NCBI GenBank assembly: GCA_964586135.1
Contig: CAZPGS010000015.1
Location: forward strand, 1 to 15,432
Direction of reading: 5' to 3'
Length of the DNA: 15,432 nucleotides
Source of the DNA: WYZ-LMO8 sp964586135
GTDB lineage: Archaea; Thermoproteota; Methanomethylicia; Nezhaarchaeales; WYZ-LMO8
Positions 1 to 7,506 of this stretch are shown here, in pieces. How positions within the stretch are numbered: the stretch's first letter is position 1; every line of letters begins with the position of its first letter. The position numbers and the translations under genes were made by a program. The notes beneath the pieces were generated by a model. It saw only the letters and a list, made by a program, of their open reading frames with translations. It did no database searches and was not told the origin of the DNA.

Positions 1-532
1 CCTTGCTCAAGTAGACTTGGAGGTCGGCTATCACCTTGACCCCCTTGCCGCCCGCCTGCCTGGCGGGCTTTATCGCCACGCTCTCGGCGTATTCATTCAC
101 ATAAGCTATGGCGTCCTCGAGCGACTTGAAGGCCTTGAACCTAAGCCTCCCGGGGATCTTGTACTTCCACATGAGCCTCCTCATGAAGGCCTTCGACATC
201 TCAATGAGGGCCATATGCCTCTTGGCTCCAACGCACGGTATCCCGACCTCCTCCAACGCGTCTGGTATGCCGTGGAAGAGCGGCTCTTCAGGCCCCACAA
301 ACACGAAGTCGACGTGGAAGTCCAGCGCTGCCCTGACCACGAAGTCCGGGTCGTCGATGTTCCCTATGGCCACGTCGCCTTCGGTTTGCTTGCAGAGCCT
401 CGCTATTCCTGGGTTCTTCCTAGACATAGCGGCGTAAAGCTTCGGCTGGTGGTTACTCCTAGCGAAGGCGTCCGCTATCGCATGCTCCCTAGAGGCGTCG
501 CCCACGAGCAAGACCTTGACCACGTACTTCAC
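1..532 (-). CDS. purD: Phosphoribosylamine-glycine ligase (GAR synthetase), N-terminal part, cut by window edge
   Basis: Translating the minus strand from a GTG at 532 gives 177 residues open to the window edge; the C-terminal remainder lies outside. PurD joins glycine to phosphoribosylamine using ATP, the step directly after PurF. The start resembles the family: a beta strand KVLLVG followed by DASREHAIADAF, where most PurD proteins have GGREHA. Further on are VDFVFVGPEEPL, then GIPCVGAKRHMALIEMSKAF and the ATP-grasp strand VAIKPARQAGGKGVKV, all at the expected places for the N and A domains. The stop of the upstream purF copy A (540-542) is 7 bases away, so the two are co-transcribed. The sequence GAGGT inside the purF end may serve as ribosome binding site; a second GTG at 523 is an alternative start. 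The identity is firm, the exact start less so. Confidence 0.9.
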   Translation of the reverse strand, partial: MKYVVKVLLVGDASREHAIADAFARSNHQPKLYAAMSRKNPGIARLCKQTEGDVAIGNIDDPDFVVRAALDFHVDFVFVGPEEPLFHGIPDALEEVGIPCVGAKRHMALIEMSKAFMRRLMWKYKIPGRLRFKAFKSLEDAIAYVNEYAESVAIKPARQAGGKGVKVIADLQVYLSK

Positions 533-539
533 CTCGATC

Positions 540-1874
540 TTATACCTCAGCGCAAGGCATGTACTGCCCTGTAAAGCAACCCAAGCACAATTTATCTCTT
601 GATATGCCTATGGCCTTGATTAGGCCCTCGAGTGACAGCCAGTGAAAGGAATCCGCCCCTACGACGGCTGCGACCTCTTCGTCCGTCAGGTGGCGAGCTA
701 TTAGCTCGTCCTCTGGCGGGACCTCGACGCCAAAGGGGCAGTGAGAGACTATCTTGGGGCTCCCGATCCTAACGTGGACCTCCTTGACTCCAAGCTTGTT
801 CCTCATTATCGTGACCGTGTTCTTCGTGGTGTTCCCTCTGACGACGCTATCGTCGATTAGTATCAACCTCTTCCCCCTTATGGCGGTCTTAATGGGGTTC
901 AGCTTGAGCTGGACGCCGACGAGCCTCTCAAACTGAGTGGGCTTTATGGCGCTCCTCACTTGGGGGCCAGTCCTGACGAAGCCCATGGCTATCGGTATCT
1001 TGGTCTTATTGGAGTAAGCCATGGCGAACGGTATGGCCGTCTCAGGGACCCCTATGACGACGTCGCCCTCTACCGGGTGCTCCTCGGCCAGCACCTCTCC
1101 TATCCTCATCCTCGCCTCGTAGACGCTTATGTCGTTCACGCAGGAGTCCGGCCTCGCTAAGTAGACGTATTCGAAGGAGCAATACGCGACGTCGCTTTGC
1201 CGCGCCCTCGCCTTCTCGATGCTGTACGGGGTGAAGAGGTACACCTCTCCTGGGAAGATGTCGGCCTTGTAGTCAGCGCCTATGACGTCTATCGCACAGC
1301 TCTCAGACGCCACGACCCCGTAATCGAAGCCGAAGCTGCCTATGACGAGCGGCTTCAAGCCGCTAGGAGACCTGGCCGCTATCATCTCGCCCCTCTCTGT
1401 AAGGGCCACGAAGCAGTAGCCGCCTTTAAGGTCTTCCAATAGCCTCACCGTCCCATCGAGTAGGCCGTGCTTTTCCACGTACTTAGACAGAAGTGTCGCT
1501 ATCGCTAGGAGCTCGCTGTCTGACCTGGCGCTCTCTCTCGACGCCAGATCTCGCCAATTAACGGCCTTGCCGTCCATGCAGAAGGCGAGCTTTAACGGCT
1601 TATCCACCATCACCGGTTGTAGGGAGTCATCAGGCCTCACCTCAGTGTCTACGCAACCTATCGACATCCACCCCCTCATGGCCGTGAGCTTCTCTTCGGC
1701 GAAGACTCGATCGACCGTGCTCCTGCCCTTGTACTCCGAGAGGCCCCCCTCGTGACACGTCACTATGCCAGCAGACTCCTGCCCCCTGTGCTGCAGGGCT
1801 AGCAGGCTGTAGTAGGCGAACCTGGCCATCCGCCACAAGCTGTCAAAGGCATATATGCCGACTATCCCGGCCAA
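540..1874 (-). CDS. purF: PurF-type amidophosphoribosyltransferase, copy A, lacking the glutaminase cysteine
   Basis: PurF makes phosphoribosylamine from PRPP with ammonia released from glutamine. I start it at TTG 1874, seven bases after GGAGGT, giving 444 aa beginning MAGIVGI. Family proteins have Cys as mature residue 1; here the codon is GCC (Ala2). Other glutaminase residues are also gone: the usual GHVRYST is GCVDTEV near 74-79 and the Asn-Gly pair is Asp-Gly at 101-102. The QHRGQESAGI segment (28-37) and the Asp near 119 remain. The phosphoribosyltransferase half looks sound, with PRPP motif LILIDDSVVRGNTTKN at 337-352. Cysteines at about 232, 379, 430 and 433 (CLGC) match the four [4Fe-4S] ligands of Bacillus-type PurF. 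It follows the remains of copy B by 5 bases and precedes purD by 7. I infer an ammonia-dependent enzyme, or one fed by a separate glutaminase. Confidence 0.85.
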   Translation of the reverse strand: MAGIVGIYAFDSLWRMARFAYYSLLALQHRGQESAGIVTCHEGGLSEYKGRSTVDRVFAEEKLTAMRGWMSIGCVDTEVRPDDSLQPVMVDKPLKLAFCMDGKAVNWRDLASRESARSDSELLAIATLLSKYVEKHGLLDGTVRLLEDLKGGYCFVALTERGEMIAARSPSGLKPLVIGSFGFDYGVVASESCAIDVIGADYKADIFPGEVYLFTPYSIEKARARQSDVAYCSFEYVYLARPDSCVNDISVYEARMRIGEVLAEEHPVEGDVVIGVPETAIPFAMAYSNKTKIPIAMGFVRTGPQVRSAIKPTQFERLVGVQLKLNPIKTAIRGKRLILIDDSVVRGNTTKNTVTIMRNKLGVKEVHVRIGSPKIVSHCPFGVEVPPEDELIARHLTDEEVAAVVGADSFHWLSLEGLIKAIGISRDKLCLGCFTGQYMPCAEV

Positions 1875-1879
1875 CTGCT

Positions 1880-3280
1880 CTACCTCCCCAAGTGCTCCTC
1901 CAAGACCTCGAGCTTGATACTTTTGGTCATGAGGTACTTCCCCGTGAGGCGGGCCAAGCATAATTCGCTCTCGGGAAGGCCTATGCAGGATATCAGCCCA
2001 TCTATTGCGTTGAAGCGTAGCAAGGCGGCCCCTACGTACCTCGTAAGCTCCTCTAAGCCCATCATCTTAGCTATCAACTCCCTCCTGCTGGTGAAGCCGA
2101 CCCCCATGTAGCAGGCGCTTATTATCGGGGGGCAGCTGACCCTCACGTGACCCCCGCCCCTCCCCTCCTTAGTAGCCTCACTATCCTCCTCATGGTCGTG
2201 CCCTGACTATCGAGTCGTCCACTAGGGCTACTCTCTTATTTTTGACGACTTCCCTCACCACGTTGAGCTTCAGGGCCACCATCTCGTCCCTGAGGGCCTG
2301 CCCCGGCATTATGAACGTCCTCCCCACGTACCTGTTCTTCATGAGCCCCTCAGCGAAGGGCATCCCCGACTCCAGGGAGTAGCCGAGGGCCGCCGTCCTC
2401 CCGAATCGGGGACGACGTCGGCTTCTACCGGGAACCTCTCTGCGAGCTCCCTCCCTATCCTCTCCCTGGCTTTATAGACCGAGATGCCGTCTATGACGCC
2501 ATCAGGCCTGGCGAAGTAGACGTACTCGAACATGCGCCTAGCTCTGCGAGGAGGAGAAGCTATCCTCACCTTGCTTACCCTTATTAGCTCGCCCGGGTTT
2601 ACGGGCTCATGGGCGCACTCATTAAGCCCTGCTGGCGCGTTTAGGGCGCAGGACTCCGATGCCGCAAGGACCAAGTCGTCGACACTTCCGACGCAGAGCG
2701 GTCTAAACCCTAGAGGGTCTCGATAGGCGTACAGCTCCCCCTCGTCGTTAACGAGGACGAGGGAGCAGGCTCCGTCTATCTCGGAGGCGGTTAGCCTGAG
2801 GGCCTCCACGTAGTCAGCGCCGCACTCCACCAAACTCTTGGCGAGCAACTTAGCTAGGACCTCCGTGTCCGTCCTCGTCGTGAAGACCACGCCCTTCTTG
2901 GCCAGCTCCTCCCTGAGCTCCAAGAAGTTGGTTATGGTGCCGTTGAAGGCTAGGGCGAAGGAGAACTTGGGGTTCTTGACAACGAAGGGCTGGGCCTCCT
3001 CTATCGCAACGCGAGATGCCGTCGAGCACAGGACGTGGCCTATGCCAACATGACCTCGAAGGCTCGCCAGAGCGTCCTTGGTCATCACGTCCGCTACGAG
3101 CCCCAGCCCTTTATGCGTCCGCAACTCGCCCTCGCTCACGACGGCTATGCCAGCGGGCTCTTGCCCTCGATGCTGGATGGCGGACAGGGCCTTGTGTATG
3201 CGCTCCGCCACGCCGCCCTCCGTTATGGAGCTCACTCCTACTACCCCGCACCCCTCTCTCGTCTTGGATGACGCAGTCAC
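1880..3280 (-). pseudogene. purF: PurF-type amidophosphoribosyltransferase, copy B, frameshifted
   Basis: The frame opens with GTG 3280, overlapping the purC stop by 4 bases (GTGA). It has a 10-residue leader before CGVVGV, so Cys11 would be the glutaminase nucleophile after processing. Asn-Gly (113-114) and Asp138 are present, but the usual Arg of GHVRYST is Leu84 (GHVLCSTAS). After PDSG (about residue 294) the frame is lost, although homology continues in other frames: GRTAALGYSLESG, KNRYVGRTFIMPGQ, VALVDDSIVR, then GTTMRRIVRLLRRG and HVRVSCPPI. Joining these needs one extra base near 2400, near 2202 and near 2150, each next to a G run. Three residues seem missing between DVV and PDSG. The tail ends at TAG 1880-1882 and has CLAR where copy A has CLGC. 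The uninterrupted frame runs 3280-2339 and still covers the whole glutaminase domain, so a 313-aa product is possible. Confidence 0.8.
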
Positions 3281-4011
3281 CCTCTCGCTATCCTCCTATA
3301 GAACTCCTCGTACGCCTTCTTGACCTCCTCGAGCGAGGTCCCCTTCCTGTACAGGTCCTTGTCTAGCGCCTCGCCGGTCGAAGCGTCTCTGATGCGCATG
3401 CAGTCGGGGTCGAGCTCGTCTCCTATTAATATCCCGCCTTCTCCTCGGCCGAACTCTAACTTGAAGTCGAGGAGCGTCATCCCCCTGGCCTCGAAGAACT
3501 TCCTCAATACTTCATTAGCCTTGAGAAGTGTATCCACCATTTGCTCTACTTCACTTCTAGTCGCAAGCTTGAGAGCCACCATGTGCGATTCGTTTATCAT
3601 TGGGTCCCCCCGAGCGTCGTCTTTGAGGAAGAACTCCACGACCGGGGGGTCAAAGACCGTGCCCTCGGACACAGGCAACCTCTTCACTATGCTCCCCGTC
3701 GCCACGTTCCTGCACACGACCTCAACGGGGATCATTTGGAGCCTCTTGACCACGAGCGACGACTCATCACACGTCTCGACGTAGTGGTTGTCGACGCCGC
3801 CCTGCTTCAAGACTTGGAAAAGCTTAGCCGATATGCCAGCGTTCAGCGCCCCCTTGCCCGATATCACGTCCCTCCTCTTGCCGTCGAGGGCCGTGACCTG
3901 GTCCTTAAACCTCAACAAGGCGAGAGAGGGGTCGTCGAGGGCGTACACGAGCTTGGTCTTTCCCTCAGCTATCAACCCCATCAACTTATACTTCACAAAG
4001 CCCCCAATCAC
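3277..4011 (-). CDS. purC: SAICAR synthetase (phosphoribosylaminoimidazole-succinocarboxamide synthase)
   Basis: PurC couples aspartate to carboxyaminoimidazole ribotide with ATP in purine synthesis. The 244-aa frame has the usual family length and landmarks: EGKTKLVY (16-23) in the nucleotide site, VEVVCRNVATGS (96-107), the DDARGDPMINESH region (131-143), DFKLEFG (182-188) and GDELDPDCMRIRD (197-209), the last corresponding to the DEISPD-type motif. It is the first gene of the minus-strand purine operon and its stop overlaps the GTG of purF copy B. I give the longest frame (GTG 4011). However, the TATA-like box at 4028-4036 predicts transcription from about 4007, which would favour GTG 3996 (after a G-rich stretch) or ATG 3981 (MGLIAEGKTK) as the true start. 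Identity is secure. Confidence 0.92.
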   Translation of the reverse strand: MIGGFVKYKLMGLIAEGKTKLVYALDDPSLALLRFKDQVTALDGKRRDVISGKGALNAGISAKLFQVLKQGGVDNHYVETCDESSLVVKRLQMIPVEVVCRNVATGSIVKRLPVSEGTVFDPPVVEFFLKDDARGDPMINESHMVALKLATRSEVEQMVDTLLKANEVLRKFFEARGMTLLDFKLEFGRGEGGILIGDELDPDCMRIRDASTGEALDKDLYRKGTSLEEVKKAYEEFYRRIARG

Positions 4012-4027
4012 CTCTCGTTAGCTAGGA

Positions 4028-4036
4028 GTTTTTAAG
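4028..4036 (-). promoter_or_regulatory. Probable TATA box for the purC-purF-purF-purD operon
   Basis: The minus strand reads GAAAG (possible BRE) followed by CTTAAAAAC. The expected transcription start, about 25 bases on, falls near 4007, at or just inside the longest purC frame. It is the only AT-rich element in an otherwise GC-rich upstream region. The call is by pattern only. Confidence 0.5.
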
Positions 4037-4098
4037 CTTTCGGACAAGCGCTTTACGGGCTTTTCTCGGAGGACCGCCCTCTTTGCGTATGGCCCGCC

Positions 4099-4115
4099 AC
4101 GGCCATCGTGGCCGT
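4099..4115. repeat. Short inverted repeat in the purC/purB divergent promoter region
   Basis: ACGGCCA, spacer TCG, TGGCCGT: 7-base perfect arms midway between the two divergent purine promoters. A shared operator is possible; nothing else in the sequence proves it. Confidence 0.4.
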
Positions 4116-4150
4116 TCACCTCGAGCACGAGCCCAGTTAATCGACGGCCC

Positions 4151-4162
4151 CCGGTCCACCGG
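4151..4162. promoter_or_regulatory. Inverted repeat abutting the purB TATA box, possible operator
   Basis: CCGGT, CC, ACCGG forms a perfect 5-base-arm dyad that ends directly before the CTAAAAG box, over the place where transcription factor B would bind. A protein bound there would be expected to block purB initiation. This is inference from position. Confidence 0.35.
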
Positions 4163-4163
4163 C

Positions 4164-4175
4164 CTAAAAGATTTA
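4164..4175 (+). promoter_or_regulatory. Probable TATA box for purB
   Basis: CTAAAAGATTTA is centred about 27 bases before 4195, so transcription should begin near 4194. That leaves a leader of about 15 bases, containing GGTGA, before ATG 4210. Confidence 0.5.
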
Positions 4176-4209
4176 GCCAAGCGCCACGCTCTTAATGAGT
4201 GGTGAAGCG

Positions 4210-5577
4210 ATGAGCATCTTGCCCATAGACTCTGGCAGATATGGTAGCGAGGAGATGAGGAGGATCTTCACCGAAGAGGCAAGGCTTCAGAAGATGCTGG
4301 ACGTCGAGGCCGCTTTGGCGAGGGCCAACGCGAAGTACGGCCTAATACCGTCTGAAGCTGCCGAGGTCATAGCCGAGAGGGCCAACGTGAACTACGTTAA
4401 ACCGGAGAGGGTCAAGGAGATCGAGGCGAGGATAAGGCACGACATCATGGCCGTGGTCGAGGCGCTCGCAGAGGTCTGTGGAGAGTACGGCGGTTGCGTG
4501 CACGTCGGGGCTACGAGCTACGACATAGTCGATACCGCCACGGCCCTACAGCTCAAAGAGGCCATAGCGATAATAGAGGAGAGGCTCAAGGAGCTCTGCC
4601 AATTGCTCTGCGACTTAGCCATCAAGTACGGGGACGTGGTGATGATAGGGAGGACTCACGGTCAACACGCCCTCCCGATAACCCTCGGGTTCAAGTTCGC
4701 TGTATGGGCGTCTGAGTTCGCGAGGCACATAGAGAGGCTTAGAGAGGTCAAGAAAAGGATCTTGGTCGGGAAGATGTCCGGTGCCGTCGGAACCATGGCC
4801 GGGTTCATGGGCAAGGGTATGGAGGTTCAGGAGGAGGTCATGAGGTTCCTCGGGCTGAGGCCTGAGACCATATCCACGCAAGTAGTTCAGAGGGACAGGC
4901 TCGCCGAGCTAATATGTCTCTTTGCAATAATCGCCTCAAGCCTAGACAGGATAGCCACAGAGATAAGGAACCTCCAGAGGCCAGAGATAATGGAGCTAGC
5001 CGAGGGCTTCGAGCCGGGACAAGTTGGAAGCTCGACCATGCCTCACAAGCAGAACCCCATAGACTGCGAGAACGTGTCGAGCCTCGCGAAGCTCATGAGG
5101 AGCTTGGTCATACCAGCGCTGGAGAACATACCGCTATGGCACGAGAGGGACCTAACTAACTCGGCCAACGAGCGCTTCATAATACCCGAGTCCTGCATAC
5201 TATTAGACGAGATGTTGAGGAGGACGATAAGGGTGCTGAGGAACCTCAGGGTCTACCCCGAGAACATGAAGAAGAACCTCGAGCTAACCAAGGGCAGGAT
5301 CATGAGTGAAGCAGTCATGATATATTTGACGAGAAAGGGCATGAGTAGGCAAGAGGCCCATAGGCTGTTGAGGGAGCTCTCAATGAAGTCCATGGCTGAG
5401 GGCGTCCACTTATCGGACGTGCTCAAGAGGGACGAGAGAGTGAGGGCGTTCCTGACTGAGCAGGAGATAAATGAGTTGATGAGGCCTGAGAACTACTTAG
5501 GAGAGTCTCAGAAACTCATAGATAAGGCGGTGAGCGAGGCATTGGCCGTGCTGAAGCAAAAGCGACCCGAGACCTGA
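4210..5577 (+). CDS. purB: Adenylosuccinate lyase
   Basis: PurB releases fumarate twice in purine synthesis: from SAICAR (the PurC product) and from adenylosuccinate on the way to AMP. The 455-aa protein belongs to the fumarase/aspartase superfamily. HVGATSYDIVDTA is near 98-110, GRTHGQHALPITLGF with the catalytic-region histidines near 148-162, and the signature loop GSSTMPHKQNP at 273-283. I chose ATG 4210 because GGTGA lies 4 bases ahead and the protein then begins MSILPIDSGRYGSEEM, matching archaeal homologues (PIDYRYGSEEM-like). An in-frame ATG at 4195 sits at the predicted transcription start and would add five residues by leaderless initiation. The gene is divergent from the purC operon and stands alone, followed by a T run. 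Identity is firm. Confidence 0.94.
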   Translation: MSILPIDSGRYGSEEMRRIFTEEARLQKMLDVEAALARANAKYGLIPSEAAEVIAERANVNYVKPERVKEIEARIRHDIMAVVEALAEVCGEYGGCVHVGATSYDIVDTATALQLKEAIAIIEERLKELCQLLCDLAIKYGDVVMIGRTHGQHALPITLGFKFAVWASEFARHIERLREVKKRILVGKMSGAVGTMAGFMGKGMEVQEEVMRFLGLRPETISTQVVQRDRLAELICLFAIIASSLDRIATEIRNLQRPEIMELAEGFEPGQVGSSTMPHKQNPIDCENVSSLAKLMRSLVIPALENIPLWHERDLTNSANERFIIPESCILLDEMLRRTIRVLRNLRVYPENMKKNLELTKGRIMSEAVMIYLTRKGMSRQEAHRLLRELSMKSMAEGVHLSDVLKRDERVRAFLTEQEINELMRPENYLGESQKLIDKAVSEALAVLKQKRPET

Positions 5578-5593
5578 GGGTCAAGTAGTTAAG

Positions 5594-5598
5594 TTTTT
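5594..5598 (+). terminator. T-run terminator after purB
   Basis: A TTTTT run lies 17 bases after the purB stop, consistent with archaeal termination on U-rich RNA. The next plus-strand gene is over 5 kb away. Confidence 0.4.
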
Positions 5599-5640
5599 AG
5601 CTCTTCTGGAGGAGAAATTAGTACCCGCCCTTTCACGTCC

Positions 5641-5755
5641 GCCGAGACCCTCGTTTGAGGGTATGAAGATGGTGGCGGATCGGTCGGGCTACAGGGGATG
5701 AGCGGTCCCGACCACGCTGGCCGGTGAAGACCTTCGCTGGACCGAAGGTGACTCA
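5641..5755 (+). ncRNA. Candidate structured RNA between convergent purB and ilvD
   Basis: Three perfect hairpins follow one another in a 270-base gap with no gene. ACCCTC/GAGGGT is at 5647-5662 with loop GTTT. GGTCGGG/CCCGACC is at 5682-5713 around an 18-base loop, and an outer TGGCG/CGCTG helix can extend it. ACCTTCG/CGAAGGT is at 5730-5749. An AT-rich box GAAATTA near 5613 could drive transcription from about 5640, and T-containing sequence follows near 5768. Being between convergent genes, it is neither a leader nor an operon spacer. I could not make a tRNA, 5S, SRP, C/D or H/ACA RNA from it. Strand is chosen only from the promoter-like box. The remainder of the gap (5756-5847) is AT-rich and shows nothing else. 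Confidence 0.3.
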
Positions 5756-5847
5756 ATAAGTTAACTCCATTTTCATTATTGGATAACAGGGTTAATTGTG
5801 GGAAGCTTTAGGGCCCAGCGCTCTCTATTATCGTAAAGTTTTATTGT

Positions 5848-7500
5848 TCATTTCAGTATTGCGCCCTCATACGCAGACCCTGCCATCCTCACGTACCTAG
5901 CTAAGTAGCCCTTGAGCGGTTTGCTAGGCAGAGCGGTCTTCTTAGCTCTCTCCTCCTCTGGTACTATGAACTCTACGTCTATCCTCCTCTTCTCTACGTC
6001 TATCGTTATGAAGTCACCGTCAACTACCTTAGCTATCGGACCGCCCTCGGCGGCCTCTGGGGACACGTGGCCCACGGCCAGACCCCTCGTAGCCCCTGAA
6101 AATCTCCCGTCCGTGACGAGCGCCACTTTCTCCCACAAGTCCATGCCGACTATTAGGGAAGTGGGCGTGAGCATCTCCCTCATCCCGGGCCCTCCCTTCG
6201 GCCCCTCGTACCTTATCACTACTACGTCGCCTCCCTCTATCCTCCTCTTCATTATCGCTTCCACGGCCTCCTCCTCAGAGTTAAACACTTTAGCGATGCC
6301 CTTGAACTTCCACATGGACTTGGGCACGGCCGCTATCTTGACTACCGAGCCTCGAGGGGCTAAGGAGCCCTTCAGCACCGCTAGGCCCCCTTCCCTCATC
6401 ACCGGGTCGGATATGCTCCTAATAACCTCCCTGTCCTTGACTTTGAAGTCCCTTATCAGCTCGCCAACGGTCTTGCGAGTGACCGTGAGCGCGTCGAGGT
6501 GCAGGAAGTCCTTTATCTCGGACATCAAGGCCATGACCCCGCCAGCTAAGTGCAGGTCGTACACGGTGTGAGGCCCGTTAGGCGATATGGTGCAGAGCTG
6601 TGGCACCACTCTGCTCATTTTGTCAAACTCGTCTAGCTCGAGCTCCACGCCGGCCTCGCGAGCTATGGCTGGCAAGTGGAGGGCCGTGTTCGTAGAGCCC
6701 CCTAGCGCGACGTCCACAGCTATGGCGTTCAAGAAGGCCTTGTGGGTCATGACATCCCTCGACCTCAACCCCTCCCTCACCATCTCCACCACGAGCTCCC
6801 CGGACCTCCTGGCTATCCTGAGCCTCTCGGCCGAGACGGCCGGCGCGGTGCCGACCCCCGGAAGCCCCATCCCCATGGCCTCTACTAGGCAAGCCATCGT
6901 GTTGGCGGTGAACATCCCGCTACACGACCCCGGCCCCGGGCACACGCACTCCTCGATCCTCTTCAGCTCTTCCAGCGTGATGGCCCCCTTGGCGGCCTCG
7001 CCCACGGCTTCGAATATCTTCGTAAGCGTTATCTCTGCCCCTCCGTAGCTCCCGGGCATCATGGGACCGCCCGTGACCGCTATCGAGGGTATGTTCAGCC
7101 TAGCGGCGGCCATGAGCATGCCCGGGACTACCTTATCGCACGAGCACACCAAGACCATGCCGTCAAACCTATGGGCTTCGACGACCAGCTCTATGGAATC
7201 GGCTATGAGGTCCCTCGAAGGCAACGAGTACTTCATGCCCTCGTGGCCCATCGCTATGCCATCGCATATAGCTATGGTATTGACCTCGAATGGTTGGCCG
7301 CCCGCGCTCGCGACACCTTGCTTGACGGCTTCGGCCAAAGTCCTGAGGTGGGCATGCCCCGGGACTATCTCGGAGTAACTGTTGACTACGGCTATGAACG
7401 GCTTCTCGAGATCTCGGTTGCCCAGGCCGAGGGCCTTAAGGAGGCTTCTCTGAGGGGCGCGTAGCGGGAACTCCTTTATCGTCTCGCTCCTCAGCGACAA
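5848..7500 (-). CDS. ilvD: Dihydroxy-acid dehydratase
   Basis: IlvD dehydrates the dihydroxy acids made by IlvC to the 2-keto acid precursors of valine and isoleucine, using an iron-sulfur cluster. The 550-aa frame shows VVNSYSEIVPGHAHLR (38-53), CDGIAMGHEGMKYSLPSRD (79-97), the cysteine motif CDKVVPGML (121-129) and GSCSGMFTANTM (191-202). The C-terminal half carries GGSTNTALHLPAIA and VALVTDGRFSGATRG. The NSYSEIVPGH wording resembles E. coli-type enzymes (NSFTQFVPGH) rather than those with a PCN cysteine there. Start TTG 7500 follows the ilvC stop (7507-7509) by 6 bases, with GAGGT closely ahead; no later in-frame start fits the conserved N terminus better. It is the last gene of the ilvBNCD operon. 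Confidence 0.94.
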   Translation of the reverse strand: MSLRSETIKEFPLRAPQRSLLKALGLGNRDLEKPFIAVVNSYSEIVPGHAHLRTLAEAVKQGVASAGGQPFEVNTIAICDGIAMGHEGMKYSLPSRDLIADSIELVVEAHRFDGMVLVCSCDKVVPGMLMAAARLNIPSIAVTGGPMMPGSYGGAEITLTKIFEAVGEAAKGAITLEELKRIEECVCPGPGSCSGMFTANTMACLVEAMGMGLPGVGTAPAVSAERLRIARRSGELVVEMVREGLRSRDVMTHKAFLNAIAVDVALGGSTNTALHLPAIAREAGVELELDEFDKMSRVVPQLCTISPNGPHTVYDLHLAGGVMALMSEIKDFLHLDALTVTRKTVGELIRDFKVKDREVIRSISDPVMREGGLAVLKGSLAPRGSVVKIAAVPKSMWKFKGIAKVFNSEEEAVEAIMKRRIEGGDVVVIRYEGPKGGPGMREMLTPTSLIVGMDLWEKVALVTDGRFSGATRGLAVGHVSPEAAEGGPIAKVVDGDFITIDVEKRRIDVEFIVPEEERAKKTALPSKPLKGYLARYVRMAGSAYEGAILK

Positions 7501-7506
7501 GCCACC

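Noticed and set aside
17..574. Long open frame on the plus strand at the window start
   Set aside because: It lies antisense to the clear PurD N terminus on the minus strand and its protein resembles no family.
1875..1961. Longer purF copy A start at 1961
   Set aside because: The extra 29 codons overlap the end of copy B in another frame and precede the conserved N terminus of the glutaminase domain; TTG 1874 has a strong ribosome site.
5781..5792. GGATAACAGGGT, the core of the I-SceI homing endonuclease site
   Set aside because: Only 12 bases match and no intron, intein or endonuclease gene is near; taken as chance.
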